In this document: one piece after another, positions 37,818 to 47,306 of the stretch
Layout of the letters: each line of letters begins with the position of its first letter
Position numbering within the stretch: the first letter of the stretch is position 1
Assembly: GCF_000203975.2 (NCBI RefSeq)
Contig: NZ_AFCF02000005.1
Location: 62,001 to 126,000, forward strand
Direction: 5' to 3'
Length of the DNA stretch: 64,000 nucleotides
Source: Leisingera sp. ANG1
Lineage (GTDB): Bacteria; Pseudomonadota; Alphaproteobacteria; Rhodobacterales; Rhodobacteraceae
Notes under the pieces: generated by a model
What the model was told of the DNA's origin: nothing
The model's input: only the letters and a program-made list of their open reading frames with translations
Database searches by the model: none
Program-made: the position numbers and the translations under genes

Positions 37818-38423
37818 ATGGCCAAGCTCTATTTCAACTACTCCACCATGAACGCGGGCAAGTCGACGGTACTGTTGCAGGCGTCGCACAATTACCGCGA
37901 AAACCATATGGAGACCTACCTGCTCACCGCCCGCCTGGACGACCGCGCAGGTATGGGCAGAATCGCTTCCCGCATCGGCATCGGCGAGGAGGCGGACATG
38001 TTCGCCGCCGGTGACGACCTTTTTACCCGCATCAAGGCGCGCCTGGCCCGCGGTCCGCTGGCCGCGATTTTCGTGGATGAAGCCCAGTTCCTGGAGCCTG
38101 CGCAGGTCTGGCAGCTGGCCCGCGTGGTCGATGATCTGCGGGTGCCGGTGCTGGCCTACGGATTGCGGGTGGATTTCCAGGGCAACCTTTTTCCCGGCTC
38201 CGCCACCCTTTTGGCGCTGGCAGATGAAATGCGCGAGGTCCGCACCATCTGCCATTGCGGCAAGAAGGCCACCATGGTGGTCCGTCAGGACGATCAGGGC
38301 CGGGTGATGACCGAGGGCGACCAGGTACAGATCGGCGGCAATGAAACCTATGTCTCGCTCTGCCGCCGCCATTGGCGCGAGGCGGTGGGAGACCTGCCTC
38401 AAAGAAAAACAGCAGCGGAATAA
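37818..38423 (+). CDS. tdk: Thymidine kinase
   Basis: A 201-residue type II thymidine kinase for pyrimidine salvage. The P-loop is in STMNAGKSTVLL, the DEAQFL motif (Walker-B-like, catalytic Glu) follows, and lasso-loop residues are in GLRVDFQGNLFPGS. Zinc ligands are in CHCGKKA and the C-terminal CRRHW. Length is normal. The ATG at 37818 gives the family N-terminus MAKLYFNYS. Confidence 0.95.
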   Translation: MAKLYFNYSTMNAGKSTVLLQASHNYRENHMETYLLTARLDDRAGMGRIASRIGIGEEADMFAAGDDLFTRIKARLARGPLAAIFVDEAQFLEPAQVWQLARVVDDLRVPVLAYGLRVDFQGNLFPGSATLLALADEMREVRTICHCGKKATMVVRQDDQGRVMTEGDQVQIGGNETYVSLCRRHWREAVGDLPQRKTAAE

Positions 38424-38441
38424 CCCGCTGCCGCTTCTTTC
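38412..38441 (+). terminator. Probable terminator of tdk, stem spans the stop codon
   Basis: Perfect 7-bp stem GCAGCGG / CCGCTGC (38412-38418 and 38425-38431) with the stop codon in the loop, followed by CGCTTCTTTC. A further GC-rich hairpin (GGGGCGGAGCCCC) near 38467-38480 lies just downstream and may serve the convergent gene. Confidence 0.6.
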
Positions 38442-38495
38442 TGGTTCAAAATACTCCCGGGGTCCGGGGCGGAGCCCCGGTCCCAAAAACCGGCC

Positions 38496-39449
38496 TCAGA
38501 CCCGGTTCGGCAGCGCCTCGCCAGCCAGATAGGCCGCAACATTGTCCAGCGCCATATGGCCCATGTTGCTGCGCACTTCCTCCGTCGCGGTGCCCAGATG
38601 CGGCAGCAGGGTGGCGTTGTCGAGATCAATCAGCGCCTGCGGCACCTTGGGTTCGAACTCATAGACATCCAGACCCGCGCCGCCGATGCGGCGGTTCTGC
38701 AGCGCGTCGATCAGCGCCGCCTCCTCCACCACTTCGCCGCGGGCGATGTTGATCAGATGGGCGTGGGGCTGCATCGCGTTCAGCACCTCTGCGTTGATCA
38801 GATGCGTGGTTTCGGCCCCGCCCGGCACCGCCACCACCAGGAAATCGACCTCGCCTGCCATGGAAATCAGGCTCTCGGCCCGGTCCGCCGGGAAGTCCAG
38901 ATCCTTCTCCGAACGCGCCACATAGGACACATCCATGCCAAAGCCGAAATGGCAGCGCCGCGCAATCGCTTGGCCGATCCGGCCCATGCCGGCGATGCCG
39001 ACGCGTTTGCCGGTGGCGTGCAGGCCCAGCATCTGGGTCGGGTGCCAGCCCTCCCAATCGCCCTTGCGCAGCATCCGCTCGCCCTCGGAAGCGCGGCGCG
39101 CCGACATCAGGATCAGCGTCATCGCGATATCGGCGGTGGCATCAGTGACCGCGCCCGGCGTGTTGGTCACCTCGACACCCGCCGCCCGCGCGGCCTCCAC
39201 GTCGATGTGGTTGTAGCCGACGCCGAAGTTGGCCAGCAGCTTGCAGCGGGGCGTGCCCGCCTTGGCAAAGATCTCCGCGGTGAACTTGTCGCCCAGCGTC
39301 GGCACCACGATGTCGAACTCGCTAAGCGCGCGCAGCATCTCCGCCTCGCTCATCACCGCGTTGGTCTCACGGATTTCCAGATCAGCAAACGCCTCCCGCG
39401 CCCGTGCCGTGACCGCTGCCGTCATCGGCCGCGCAATCCAGATTTTCAT
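38496..39449 (-). CDS. D-isomer-specific 2-hydroxyacid dehydrogenase
   Basis: A 317-residue NAD(P)-dependent dehydrogenase (glyoxylate/hydroxypyruvate reductase-like). Cofactor-binding GMGRIGQAIA follows a conserved GKRVG strand; catalytic residues sit in NIARGEVV (Arg), FEPKVP (Glu) and LLPHLGTATEEVR (His). The substrate is not determinable. GGAGG inside the end of the upstream csaA gene is its ribosome binding site (ATG follows the csaA stop by one base), giving tight coupling to proC-csaA. Confidence 0.93.
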   Translation of the reverse strand: MKIWIARPMTAAVTARAREAFADLEIRETNAVMSEAEMLRALSEFDIVVPTLGDKFTAEIFAKAGTPRCKLLANFGVGYNHIDVEAARAAGVEVTNTPGAVTDATADIAMTLILMSARRASEGERMLRKGDWEGWHPTQMLGLHATGKRVGIAGMGRIGQAIARRCHFGFGMDVSYVARSEKDLDFPADRAESLISMAGEVDFLVVAVPGGAETTHLINAEVLNAMQPHAHLINIARGEVVEEAALIDALQNRRIGGAGLDVYEFEPKVPQALIDLDNATLLPHLGTATEEVRSNMGHMALDNVAAYLAGEALPNRV

Positions 39450-39450
39450 C

Positions 39451-39789
39451 TCAGTGCATCCTCCCGCCCAGCGGGACCTGTCCATCAGGCCCGGCCAGGA
39501 ATATCTCTCCGTTTTCATCCGGCAGGCCCAGAACCAGGATCTCTGACATGAACGTGCCGATCTGCCGCGGCGGGAAGTTTACGACGGCCAGAACCTGCTT
39601 GCCCACCAGCGTTTCCGGCATGTAATGCGCCGTAATCTGCGCTGAGCTCTTTTTTACGCCAATATCCGGCCCGAAATCGACCCAGAGCTTGATTGCCGGC
39701 TTGCGCGCCTCGGGAAACGGCTCCGCACGGATGACTTCACCGACCCGGACATCGACTTTCAGGAAGTCGTCAAAGGAAATCTCAGCCAC
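39451..39789 (-). CDS. csaA: CsaA-like tRNA-binding-domain protein
   Basis: A 112-residue single OB-fold protein of the CsaA/EMAP-II tRNA-binding family. Conserved elements: KVDVRVGEVIRAEPFPEARK, AQITAHY, and VVNFPPRQIG. CsaA is proposed to act as an export chaperone or tRNA-binding factor. Start is GTG 39789, overlapping proC by eight bases; ATG upstream codons have no support. Confidence 0.92.
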   Translation of the reverse strand: MAEISFDDFLKVDVRVGEVIRAEPFPEARKPAIKLWVDFGPDIGVKKSSAQITAHYMPETLVGKQVLAVVNFPPRQIGTFMSEILVLGLPDENGEIFLAGPDGQVPLGGRMH

Positions 39790-40597
39790 GCGACAGCTCC
39801 TTGGAGCGGTTGGTTGCCGCCGCCACCGCACGGTTCAGCAGTGCCGGGAAGCCGTCGTCATCATCCATCAGAACTTCCAAAGCGGCCTGGGTGGTGCCAT
39901 TGGGGCTGGTCACATTGATGCGCAGCTGGCTGGGGCTTTCCTCTGCCGCCTCTGCCAGCGCGCCGGCGCCTGCGACGGTTGCCTTGGCCAGCTGCATCGC
40001 CAGTTCGGCGGGCAGCCCCTGCGCCTCGCCCGCGACGGCCAAGGTTTCGATCAGGTGGAACACATAGGCGGGACCGGAGCCGCTGACGCCGGTGACGGCA
40101 TCCATCTGGCCCTCGTTGTCCAGCCGTACAACCTGACCCACGGCCTTCAGCAGCCCTTCGGCCCGGTCGAGGTCGGCGTCGCTGGTGTGACTGTTGCCGA
40201 TAATCGCGGTAATGCCGCGCCCGACGGCGGCCGGCGTGTTCGGCATCGCCCGCACGATCGGCGACTGCGCACCCAGCACATCCTCGAAGGTTGCGATCGA
40301 GGTGCCTGCCGCCACCGAGATGAACAGAGTGGAACCATTGCCGTAGCTCTGCAGCGTGGGCAGCGCCTCGCCCATCATCTGCGGCTTCACCGCGATCAGC
40401 ACAATGCCCGGCGCCGCGGGCAGTTCTGCGTTGATGTGAACCCCGGTGCCCTTCAGCCAGTCCGACGGGTGCGGGTCGATCACCCAGACCGAGGATGCGG
40501 GCAATCCGCCCTCCAGCCATCCGGCCAGCATCGCCGATCCCATCTTGCCGCAGCCCAGCAGCACCAGGCCGCGTGCAGCAATATCCTGCATATCCAT
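39782..40597 (-). CDS. proC: Pyrroline-5-carboxylate reductase
   Basis: A 271-residue enzyme for the last step of proline synthesis. The Rossmann motif is LLGCGKMGSAMLAGW; VIRAMPNTPAAVG-like sequence and GVSGSGPAYVFHLIETL are diagnostic. Length is normal. First gene of the proC-csaA-dehydrogenase unit. Downstream gene overlap indicates coupling. Confidence 0.95.
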   Translation of the reverse strand: MDMQDIAARGLVLLGCGKMGSAMLAGWLEGGLPASSVWVIDPHPSDWLKGTGVHINAELPAAPGIVLIAVKPQMMGEALPTLQSYGNGSTLFISVAAGTSIATFEDVLGAQSPIVRAMPNTPAAVGRGITAIIGNSHTSDADLDRAEGLLKAVGQVVRLDNEGQMDAVTGVSGSGPAYVFHLIETLAVAGEAQGLPAELAMQLAKATVAGAGALAEAAEESPSQLRINVTSPNGTTQAALEVLMDDDDGFPALLNRAVAAATNRSKELSRG

Positions 40598-40637
40598 CTT
40601 AAGCCCCTCCCCTTGGTGTCAGGTTCAGGGCACAGGT

Positions 40638-41138
40638 TTACGCCCGGCCGTAGGCCTCTGCAATGGCGACCTGCATCGCCTCCTGCGGGCTGCGCTGGCC
40701 CCAGACCGCTAGCTGGATCGCCGGATAGTAGCGCTCCGCATTGGCGACGGCTGCATTCAGCATCGCGTCGATCTGCTGCGGGCTGGCCATTTGGCCGCCG
40801 GACAGCATCAGCCCGTAACGGAACAGCATCAGCTTGTGGTCTGCCCAATAGGTAAAGGAGCCTTCCCAGCACTGGTCGTTCATGCAGTTGATCAGCTCAT
40901 AAAGCCGCGGCAGTTCTGCCTCCGGCGGCTCCATCTCAAAGCTGCAGACCAGCCGCAGGCATTCTTCATAGCCCGACCAGGCCAGCGTCAGCGAATAGGT
41001 GCGCCACTGCCCTTCCACCGACATCGCAATCTGATCGTCCCCGACCCGGTCAAAGTCCCAGTCGTGGTGCGACGCCAGATGCTCAACGATGTCGATCGGA
41101 TGGACGTCTTCTTCCAGGTGAAGCTCGGATAGTGCCAT
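40638..41138 (-). CDS. YbjN domain-containing protein
   Basis: A 166-residue protein of the YbjN family (type III secretion chaperone-like fold, regulator-like in enterobacteria). Visible features are MSVEGQWRTYSLTLAWSGY and a LPRLYELINCMNDQCWEGSF stretch. AGAGAGG seven bases before the ATG at 41138 is a strong ribosome binding site. It is transcribed just upstream of proC and may be part of the same unit (gap 40 bases). Exact function is unknown. Confidence 0.9.
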   Translation of the reverse strand: MALSELHLEEDVHPIDIVEHLASHHDWDFDRVGDDQIAMSVEGQWRTYSLTLAWSGYEECLRLVCSFEMEPPEAELPRLYELINCMNDQCWEGSFTYWADHKLMLFRYGLMLSGGQMASPQQIDAMLNAAVANAERYYPAIQLAVWGQRSPQEAMQVAIAEAYGRA

Positions 41139-41433
41139 GATGCCACCTCTCTTTTTGCCTAGCACATCAGGGCACATAGGCACCCTATAGCTAGGTTTTT
41201 GTGCTATGGGCCGGGGAGGCATCCCCGCTCCCATACTAGATATGGTGGAGCCGAAAAGGTGATCTGGCAACCCTTTATTTTGGGGATATCTGCAATAACT
41301 TGTGGATGAAGTATCCACAGCCCCCTAAATGCCGGCTGCGCGACTATGAAACGGGCGGCCGCAAAGGTAAAGCCCGGACAGCCGCCCGCGCCCTGTATTT
41401 TGTGCCTTGATCTACCCCTTGTGAATTGCCGGT

Positions 41434-42510
41434 TCAGGACAGCCGCGACACCTGCGGGTCCATCGCGTCAAAGGATACCGGCCAGAATTCCGAAAGGAAC
41501 CCGGCGGCCTCCTGCTCTGAGGCCTCAGAGCGGTTGCCCGCGCGGTCATAGGCCCGGCCCATCGTATAGCGCAGCGCAGTCCCGTCCCCGTCCGGCGTCA
41601 GCTGGTAGGTCTCGGGCAGCTCAACGCCGTCCCGGGCCGGGTCCTTGATCCGGGTCGAGAAATAGTCGAAGGGCTGCCAGTCCGTGATCCTGTACACAAA
41701 CTCCGCCAGCGAATGGGCGCAGTGATAGACCGATCCCGGCCCCAGGCGGCCTTGCGGGTTCTCCATCCGCATAGCGCTGACCTGATCCATCCACCGCAGC
41801 TTGAACTCCGGCGCAGTCAGCGCCTCCCAGACCAGCTGCGGCGAGGCGTCGAACCGGCGCCGGTAAGTCCAGACCCCGTCTGACTCCTCCAGGAAATCCC
41901 GCTCCTGCCCGGCCCTGAAGTGCTCCCAGGCGCGGGCCAGGTCATAGACCTGCATGGAGACATCGCCGAAATGCTCGATAGCTTGCGAATAGGGCTGCAT
42001 CGCCGCCTGCAGCTGCATCGCCTCTACCGCCGCATCGCTGAACAGCGCATAGCTGCGCACGCCGGTTTCCGCCGCGGCCTCGGTCTTGGTCATCCGGTGC
42101 ACCAGGATCACATCTGCGCCAGACAGATCCTTGACCGGACCCACCTGCATCTCGTCAAAGGCGCCGTAGTGGACGATCACCTTCAGATCCAGCCCGCCCG
42201 CATTGGCGCAGGCGCGGCAGGGGCATGTGGTATTGGCCACGATATCCTGCCGCCGGGCGGCGAACGCGTTATAGAGGTTCTCGCAAAACGTGAGCATCAG
42301 ATCGCCGGAGACCAGCTCAGCCCGGGATGAATAGGCCAGCACTGCGTCGCCTTCCAGTTTCCAGAAATGCAGCGGCTCCCCGACCTGCTCCGCCACCGCC
42401 TGCAGCAGCGACTGCAGGATCGGATTGGCGTGGTCCAGCTCAGATGAAGTCAGAAACTGCGTGTAGCCGGAAATATCCGCAATCAGCATATAGCCGTTTT
42501 GTGCCGTCAT
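41434..42510 (-). CDS. DUF2652 (cyclase-like) plus SRPBCC domain protein
   Basis: A 358-residue two-domain protein. Residues ~5-205 form a DUF2652 domain with a cyclase-like fold: LIADISGYTQFL, KLEGDAVLAYSS, and VIVHYGAFDEMQVGPVKDL. Residues ~215-345 form an SRPBCC/START-like ligand domain (RFDASPQLVWEALTAPEFKLRW). This combination is known from other proteobacteria without a proven role. Metal-binding Asp residues of class III cyclases are partly kept, so catalysis is uncertain. ATG 42510 is the family start. Confidence 0.9.
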   Translation of the reverse strand: MTAQNGYMLIADISGYTQFLTSSELDHANPILQSLLQAVAEQVGEPLHFWKLEGDAVLAYSSRAELVSGDLMLTFCENLYNAFAARRQDIVANTTCPCRACANAGGLDLKVIVHYGAFDEMQVGPVKDLSGADVILVHRMTKTEAAAETGVRSYALFSDAAVEAMQLQAAMQPYSQAIEHFGDVSMQVYDLARAWEHFRAGQERDFLEESDGVWTYRRRFDASPQLVWEALTAPEFKLRWMDQVSAMRMENPQGRLGPGSVYHCAHSLAEFVYRITDWQPFDYFSTRIKDPARDGVELPETYQLTPDGDGTALRYTMGRAYDRAGNRSEASEQEAAGFLSEFWPVSFDAMDPQVSRLS

Positions 42511-42645
42511 CTTACCAGTCCCCCGCTGAACAAACCCCGGGCGCCGCAAGGGCAGCCCGGGACCAGTATAGCAGAACACATCGCAATTTGCGCATGAATG
42601 ACGGTCCGCGCGTGCCATAGGCCGTGCGACAGGTCTGTCAGCCCT

Positions 42646-43197
42646 TCAGCGGAAGGCCGGGCCATGCGCCCAGACGGTCAGCGACTTGCGGGTGCCGCGG
42701 GTGACCGGCGTCACCTGATGCAGCAGGAAACTCGGGAACACCGTGGCGCTGCCCTGCACCCGGCTGGCGGCCACCACATGGGCGCCCGGCATGATTTCCA
42801 GATCGCCGCCGTCATAAGATCCGGGCTTGCTCAGTTGCACCACCAGGCTCAGCTTGCGCTTGCCCGCCACCGGCCCGTCGCCGATGTCGGAATGCCAGGC
42901 GAAATGGCCCGCATCGTCAGCCTTGTAACTGGCCGCCTGCGGGCTTTCGGCAAACTCGCGAAGATCAAAGCCGAAGCGCTCCTTGTTGGCGCGGCGCACC
43001 ACAGAGATCAGCCGGTCCATCACCCAGCCGGTGCCCGGCACATCGTCCAGCCACACCACGCTGCCGCGGCGCAGGTTGTGATCGCGGGTCTGGCCGACCA
43101 GCAGCGCTTCGCTGTCCGGCGCCTCCTCTGATTTGCGGATGATTTCGGCGCATTCCTGCGTGCTGAACGCCCCCGGCACCGTATAGACAGAAACCAT
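42646..43197 (-). CDS. 2-oxoglutarate/Fe(II)-dependent oxygenase, prolyl-4-hydroxylase-like
   Basis: A 183-residue oxygenase with the double-stranded beta-helix. The Fe-binding facial triad is visible: His-x-Asp in WHSDIGDG, a distal His in LHQVTPVTRG, and the 2OG-binding Arg in TRGTRKSLTVW. The substrate (protein or free proline, or another) is unknown. AGAGG precedes the ATG at 43197; an upstream ORF extension through base 43374 has no protein-like content. Confidence 0.9.
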   Translation of the reverse strand: MVSVYTVPGAFSTQECAEIIRKSEEAPDSEALLVGQTRDHNLRRGSVVWLDDVPGTGWVMDRLISVVRRANKERFGFDLREFAESPQAASYKADDAGHFAWHSDIGDGPVAGKRKLSLVVQLSKPGSYDGGDLEIMPGAHVVAASRVQGSATVFPSFLLHQVTPVTRGTRKSLTVWAHGPAFR

Positions 43198-43315
43198 GCT
43201 GTGATCCTCTGATGAAACTGAGGCAGCATGTACCGCCCGGCCTGCAAACCGCTGCGCAGTTTTCGACCCCGCAGGCGGAAAGCGACCAGTTTTTATCCAC
43301 AGGCCCGCAGGGCAG

Positions 43316-43669
43316 CTATGCGCGGGAGACAGACCGCCGCACCACAAACCCGTTTTTGACGATTTCGGTGGCAAAGCCGCGGGCTGCGAAATACGCGGAC
43401 AGCTCGCGTGCGAGTTCAGTTCTTACAAACATAACTTCGCTCCACTCGGAGAAGTGAAGCTCTACCTGCTCGAACTGATCCAAAAGCCTGTCAGAAAGCG
43501 CCTCGTGCGGCTTTATGGCAAACAATGCGCTATTCGGCACCGCTGCATTCCGCTTCCAGAGGCTTTTGGCAAAGGCTCGGTGAGCTGGAAGGTCGGCTAG
43601 CCAGAACGCTTCGCCGCATGGCGGCAACTCGTTTCCGCTAAGCTCTTCGATTGCAACGGTGATGCGCAT
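43316..43669 (-). CDS. Hypothetical protein, 117 residues
   Basis: Frame with ATG start and no recognised domain. The product has mixed charge and the sequence MRITVAIEELSGNELPPCGEAF at its N-terminus, with a hydrophobic-helical middle (LLDQFEQVELHF). Local GC is lower than the neighbours, hinting at a recent arrival. No ribosome binding site is strong. It may be real but I cannot prove it. Confidence 0.6.
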   Translation of the reverse strand: MRITVAIEELSGNELPPCGEAFWLADLPAHRAFAKSLWKRNAAVPNSALFAIKPHEALSDRLLDQFEQVELHFSEWSEVMFVRTELARELSAYFAARGFATEIVKNGFVVRRSVSRA

Positions 43670-43723
43670 TTTGCTTACTTTTAGCCTCCGTGTCCTCCTG
43701 CACGCTAAAGCTTAATGCGAAAA

Positions 43724-43780
43724 CAAAAAAGCCCGCCACAGGTTTCCCTGCAGCAAGCCTTATAACACCATACGGCGGGC
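43724..43780 (-). terminator. Probable terminator of ubiK
   Basis: On the minus strand, outer stem GCCCGCC / GGCGGGC (43774-43780 with 43731-43737) enclosing a smaller CAGG-GAAA-CCTG hairpin, followed by TTTTTTG. It lies 20-76 bases after the ubiK stop. The long loop makes it less certain. Confidence 0.6.
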
Positions 43781-43799
43781 AATCTGCCCGCGCCCTGGC

Positions 43800-44045
43800 T
43801 TACTTCTGTGCGGCTTCCAGCGCGTCCAGACGGGCCTTCAGCGCTTCATTTTCCTCGCGCGCTTTCTGGGCCATTGCGCGCACTGCGTCGAATTCCTCGC
43901 GGGTGACGAAGTCGCGGTCGGCCAGCCAGCGGTCGATCATGCTTTTCAGCGCGGTGTCCGCCTCATCCTTGGCGCCCTGGGCCACGCCCATCGCGTTGGT
44001 CATCAGCTGCGAAATATCGTCCAGGATCTTGTTGCGGGTCTGCAT
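43800..44045 (-). CDS. ubiK: Ubiquinone biosynthesis accessory factor UbiK family (YqiC)
   Basis: An 81-residue protein with an amphipathic N-terminus (NKILDDISQLMTNAMGVAQG) and a C-terminal coiled coil (EFDAVRAMAQKAREENEALKARLDAL). UbiK assists aerobic ubiquinone synthesis by holding the UbiJ scaffold. Length is typical. Divergent from lgt. Confidence 0.92.
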   Translation of the reverse strand: MQTRNKILDDISQLMTNAMGVAQGAKDEADTALKSMIDRWLADRDFVTREEFDAVRAMAQKAREENEALKARLDALEAAQK

Positions 44046-44157
44046 GTTCTTCTCCGTCTCGGGGTTGATCCCTATATGGGGAAGCGCGCGCGCGGCTGCA
44101 AGCCGTTGACTTTCCCCCCGTTGACTTCCCCCAAGGACCAAAGGCATTCAGTCGCCC

Positions 44158-45057
44158 ATGCAGGCCATGATCCAATTCCCCGACCTTTCGCCCGAGATTT
44201 TCTCGATCGCCATCGGCTCCTTCGAGTTTGCCCTGCGCTGGTATGCGCTGGCCTATATCGCGGGCATCGTCATCGCCTGGCGCCTCGCCGTGGCCGCCCT
44301 GCGCCGCCCCGGCCTCTGGCCCGCAAACCAGCCGCCGATGAAACCGCAGCAGGTCGAGGATCTGCTGACCTGGATCATTCTCGGCGTGATCCTCGGCGGG
44401 CGTCTGGGTTTCGTGCTGTTCTACCAGCCGACTTATTACCTGGCGAACCCTGCGGAGATCCTGAAGATTTGGCAGGGCGGCATGGCCTTTCACGGCGGCC
44501 TCATCGGCGTGATCGTGGCAACCCTGATCTATGCTGCACGCCACAACATCCCGAAACTGCAGATCGCCGATCTGGTCGCCCATACCGTCGCGCCTGGCCT
44601 GCTGCTGGGGCGGCTGGCGAACTTCATCAATGCAGAACTTTGGGGCCGCCCGACCGATCTGCCCTGGGGCGTCGCCTTCCCCGGCCAGGCGGCACAGGAC
44701 TGCGGCCAGGCGCTGGGAGAGCTCTGCGCCCGCCACCCTTCGCAGCTATATGAGGCGCTGATGGAGGGGCTGATCCTTGGCGCCCTGCTCTTGTACCTTG
44801 CCTGGCGCCGCGGCGCCTTCCACACCCCGGGCCGCCTCATGGGCGTGTTCCTCGCGGGCTATGGCCTTGCCCGCTTCATTGTCGAGTTCTTCCGCCAGCC
44901 GGACGCCCAGTTCGTCACCCCCGGCAACCCGCTGGGTCTGGCCTGGCACATTGACGGCATCGGCCTCACCCAAGGCCAGGCGCTGTCGCTGCCGATGATC
45001 GCCATCGGCCTCTGGTTCCTGATCCGCGCCCGCCGCGCGGCCCGGAGCACCGCATGA
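44158..45057 (+). CDS. lgt: Prolipoprotein diacylglyceryl transferase
   Basis: A 299-residue inner-membrane enzyme with about seven transmembrane segments that transfers diacylglycerol from phosphatidylglycerol to lipoprotein cysteines. Signature [20 protein letters not shown] and [12 protein letters not shown] are intact; an essential His is in HGG. It should act on the lipoproteins in this window. Its stop overlaps the midA start by four bases. Either of two close ATGs could start it. Confidence 0.96.
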   Translation: MQAMIQFPDLSPEIFSIAIGSFEFALRWYALAYIAGIVIAWRLAVAALRRPGLWPANQPPMKPQQVEDLLTWIILGVILGGRLGFVLFYQPTYYLANPAEILKIWQGGMAFHGGLIGVIVATLIYAARHNIPKLQIADLVAHTVAPGLLLGRLANFINAELWGRPTDLPWGVAFPGQAAQDCGQALGELCARHPSQLYEALMEGLILGALLLYLAWRRGAFHTPGRLMGVFLAGYGLARFIVEFFRQPDAQFVTPGNPLGLAWHIDGIGLTQGQALSLPMIAIGLWFLIRARRAARSTA

Positions 45058-46121
45058 GCCTGGGGGACCACCTTGCCGCCCGCATCCGCGCCGATGGCCC
45101 GATGTCCGTCGCCGACTACATGGCGGACTGCCTGCTGCATCCGCAGTTCGGCTATTACACCACCCGCGACCCGCTGGGCGCCAAGGGCGATTTCACCACC
45201 GCGCCTGAGATCAGCCAAATGTTTGGCGAACTCCTCGGCCTCTCCCTCGCCCAGGCCTGGCTGGATCAAGGCGCGCCTGCGCCCTTCACTCTCGCCGAAC
45301 TCGGCCCCGGCCGCGGCACCCTGATGGCGGACCTGTTGCGCGCCACCCGCGGCGTGCCTGGTTTCCACGCCGCCATGCAAATCTATCTGGTCGAGGCATC
45401 GCCAGCCCTGCGCGCGGCTCAGGCCAAGACCCTGGAGGGCTACGCGCCCCAGTGGCTGGACAGCGTAGACGCCCTGCCCGATCAGCCGCTGGTCCTGGTG
45501 GCCAACGAGTTCTTCGACGCCCTGCCCATCCGCCAGTTCCTGCGCGCAGGCGACGGCTGGAGCGAGAAACGCATCGGCCTGCAGGACGGCGCGCTGGCCT
45601 TCGGCCTCAGCCCCGCCGCGCCGCAGCCCGCGCTGCAGCACCGGCTGGAAGACACCCGTGATGGCGATCTGGTGGAACTGTGCGAGGCCGCTGCCCCCAT
45701 CACCCAATCCATCGCCGCCCGAATCGCCGCTCATGGCGGCGCCGCGCTGATCGTGGATTACGGCGACTGGCGGGCGCTGGGAGATACGCTGCAAGCTTTG
45801 CGCGCGCATGAACCCGCCGATCCGCTGCAGACCCCGGGTGAGGCCGATCTGACAGCGCATGTGGATTTCGAGGCGCTGGCGCTGGCCGCAAAAACCGCTG
45901 GTTGCGCCTTTACCCGCCTCACCCCGCAAGGCGTGTTCCTGGAACGGCTCGGCATCACCGGCCGCGCCCGCGCCCTGGCCGCCCCCCTTCAGGGCGAAGG
46001 TCTGGAAACCCTGATCGCCGCACATCGGCGGTTGACGCATCCGGACGAAATGGGAAACCTGTTCAAAGTGCTCGGCCTCTACCCGCCTCAGGCCGCCCCA
46101 TTGCCAGGATTGAACCCATGA
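45054..46121 (+). CDS. MidA/NDUFAF7 family class I SAM-dependent methyltransferase
   Basis: A 355-residue methyltransferase of the DUF185/MidA family. The N-terminal region is [34 protein letters not shown] with [15 protein letters not shown], and the SAM loop is [11 protein letters not shown]. In mitochondria the relative NDUFAF7 methylates an arginine of complex I; a bacterial equivalent role is possible but untested. Overlaps lgt and pgeF by ATGA junctions. Confidence 0.93.
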   Translation: MSLGDHLAARIRADGPMSVADYMADCLLHPQFGYYTTRDPLGAKGDFTTAPEISQMFGELLGLSLAQAWLDQGAPAPFTLAELGPGRGTLMADLLRATRGVPGFHAAMQIYLVEASPALRAAQAKTLEGYAPQWLDSVDALPDQPLVLVANEFFDALPIRQFLRAGDGWSEKRIGLQDGALAFGLSPAAPQPALQHRLEDTRDGDLVELCEAAAPITQSIAARIAAHGGAALIVDYGDWRALGDTLQALRAHEPADPLQTPGEADLTAHVDFEALALAAKTAGCAFTRLTPQGVFLERLGITGRARALAAPLQGEGLETLIAAHRRLTHPDEMGNLFKVLGLYPPQAAPLPGLNP

Positions 46122-46873
46122 CGCTTGAAATTCTCACGTCCGATCTGCTTGGCCCGGTGCGGCACGGTTTTTTCACCCGCAGGGGCGGTGCGTCTTCCGG
46201 CATCTACCGCGGCCTGAACTGCGGCCTTGGCTCCACCGACCAGCGCGAGGCGGTGCAGATCAACCGCAACCGCGTCGCCGCCGCGATGGAGGTGCCGCCG
46301 GAAAACCTCAGCGCCGTGCACCAGGTCCACAGCGCCGATGTGCAGGTGGTGAAAGAACCCTCGCAGGAGCGCCCGCAGGCAGACGCGATGGTCACCAATG
46401 TTCCGGGGCTGGCGCTGTCGATCCTGACCGCCGACTGCCAGCCGGTACTGTTCTCCGACCCCGATGCGGGCGTCATCGGCGCCGCCCACGCAGGCTGGCG
46501 CGGCACCCTCGACGGGGTTTTGGAAGCCACTTTGGAAGCGATGGAAGGCCTCGGCGCGCGGCGCGAAAACACCGCCGCGGTGATCGGCCCGACCATTTCC
46601 CAGCGCGCTTATGAGGTCGGCCCCGAGTTCTTTGACGACTTCATGATGCAAGACGACGCCTACGCCCGCTTCTTTGCCAATGGCGAAGGCGACCGCTACC
46701 TGTTCGATCTTCCCGGCCTTGGGCTGCACAAACTGCGCCAGGCGGGGATCGGCGCGGCTGAGTGGAGCCGCCACTGCACCTATTCGGATGCGGAGAAGTT
46801 CTTCTCCTTCCGCCGCGCCACCCATGCCAAAGAGGCCGACTACGGCCGTTTGATCTCCTGCATCCGGCTTTAA
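46118..46873 (+). CDS. pgeF: Peptidoglycan editing factor PgeF (laccase-domain, YfiH family)
   Basis: A 251-residue copper/zinc-site protein. Ligand motifs AVHQVHSADVQ, LTADCQPVLF and AAHAGWRGTL are complete. In E. coli PgeF removes misincorporated amino acids from peptidoglycan precursors; YfiH-family members have also been assigned purine-nucleoside activity. ATG at 46118 overlaps the midA stop (ATGA), so lgt-midA-pgeF is a tightly coupled three-gene operon. Start is chosen at that overlap. Confidence 0.93.
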   Translation: MTLEILTSDLLGPVRHGFFTRRGGASSGIYRGLNCGLGSTDQREAVQINRNRVAAAMEVPPENLSAVHQVHSADVQVVKEPSQERPQADAMVTNVPGLALSILTADCQPVLFSDPDAGVIGAAHAGWRGTLDGVLEATLEAMEGLGARRENTAAVIGPTISQRAYEVGPEFFDDFMMQDDAYARFFANGEGDRYLFDLPGLGLHKLRQAGIGAAEWSRHCTYSDAEKFFSFRRATHAKEADYGRLISCIRL

Positions 46874-47171
46874 GCCCGCGTTAACCAATGCCGATCTGCG
46901 CAATTGTGGCGGATTTTATTAAATTCCGCCGCATTCACTGTTTCCGCTACGGAAACCCGCCATGCCGCGCTGGCATTATCCTTTGAAATCAGCCTCCTGC
47001 AATCGCAGGTGAAGCGGCAGGCCGGCCGGCCCCCGGCCCGCGGCTTGGCCGAAAATGCCCCCGGCGGGTCATAATCCGGGCGCAAAGATTACCCATAATC
47101 AGGTCAGAACAAACAAAACCGCAGCCGCCCGGCGACACGGGTGCAGCTGCAGGGCGAAGGACAGACTGACC
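46874..47171. other. Intergenic region with an inverted repeat
   Basis: About 300 bases downstream of pgeF and upstream of the 44-residue gene. It contains a perfect 7-bp inverted repeat GTTTCCG-CTA-CGGAAAC at 46940-46956 and AT-rich patches near 46915-46930. I see no gene or terminator. Confidence 0.4.
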
Positions 47172-47306
47172 ATGAAGATGAACAAGCGTTTCATTGCCTC
47201 GATCACCCGCTCCGCCAAGAGCGAAACCGTGACCCTGCCCTGGGTTGCCGCCCGCCGCCGCCGCGGCCAGGCGCAGCTTCAGCCCGCAGCACGGAAACTG
47301 GGTTAA
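47172..47306 (+). CDS. Small basic conserved protein, 44 residues
   Basis: Starts MKMNKRFIASITRSAKSETV with AAGGA about 12 bases upstream; the tail is Arg-rich (ARRRRGQAQLQ). I recall similar short basic proteins in Rhodobacterales, but I could not verify this. It could be an RNA- or protein-binding peptide. It lies 266 bases upstream of the Hint-domain gene. Confidence 0.65.
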   Translation: MKMNKRFIASITRSAKSETVTLPWVAARRRRGQAQLQPAARKLG

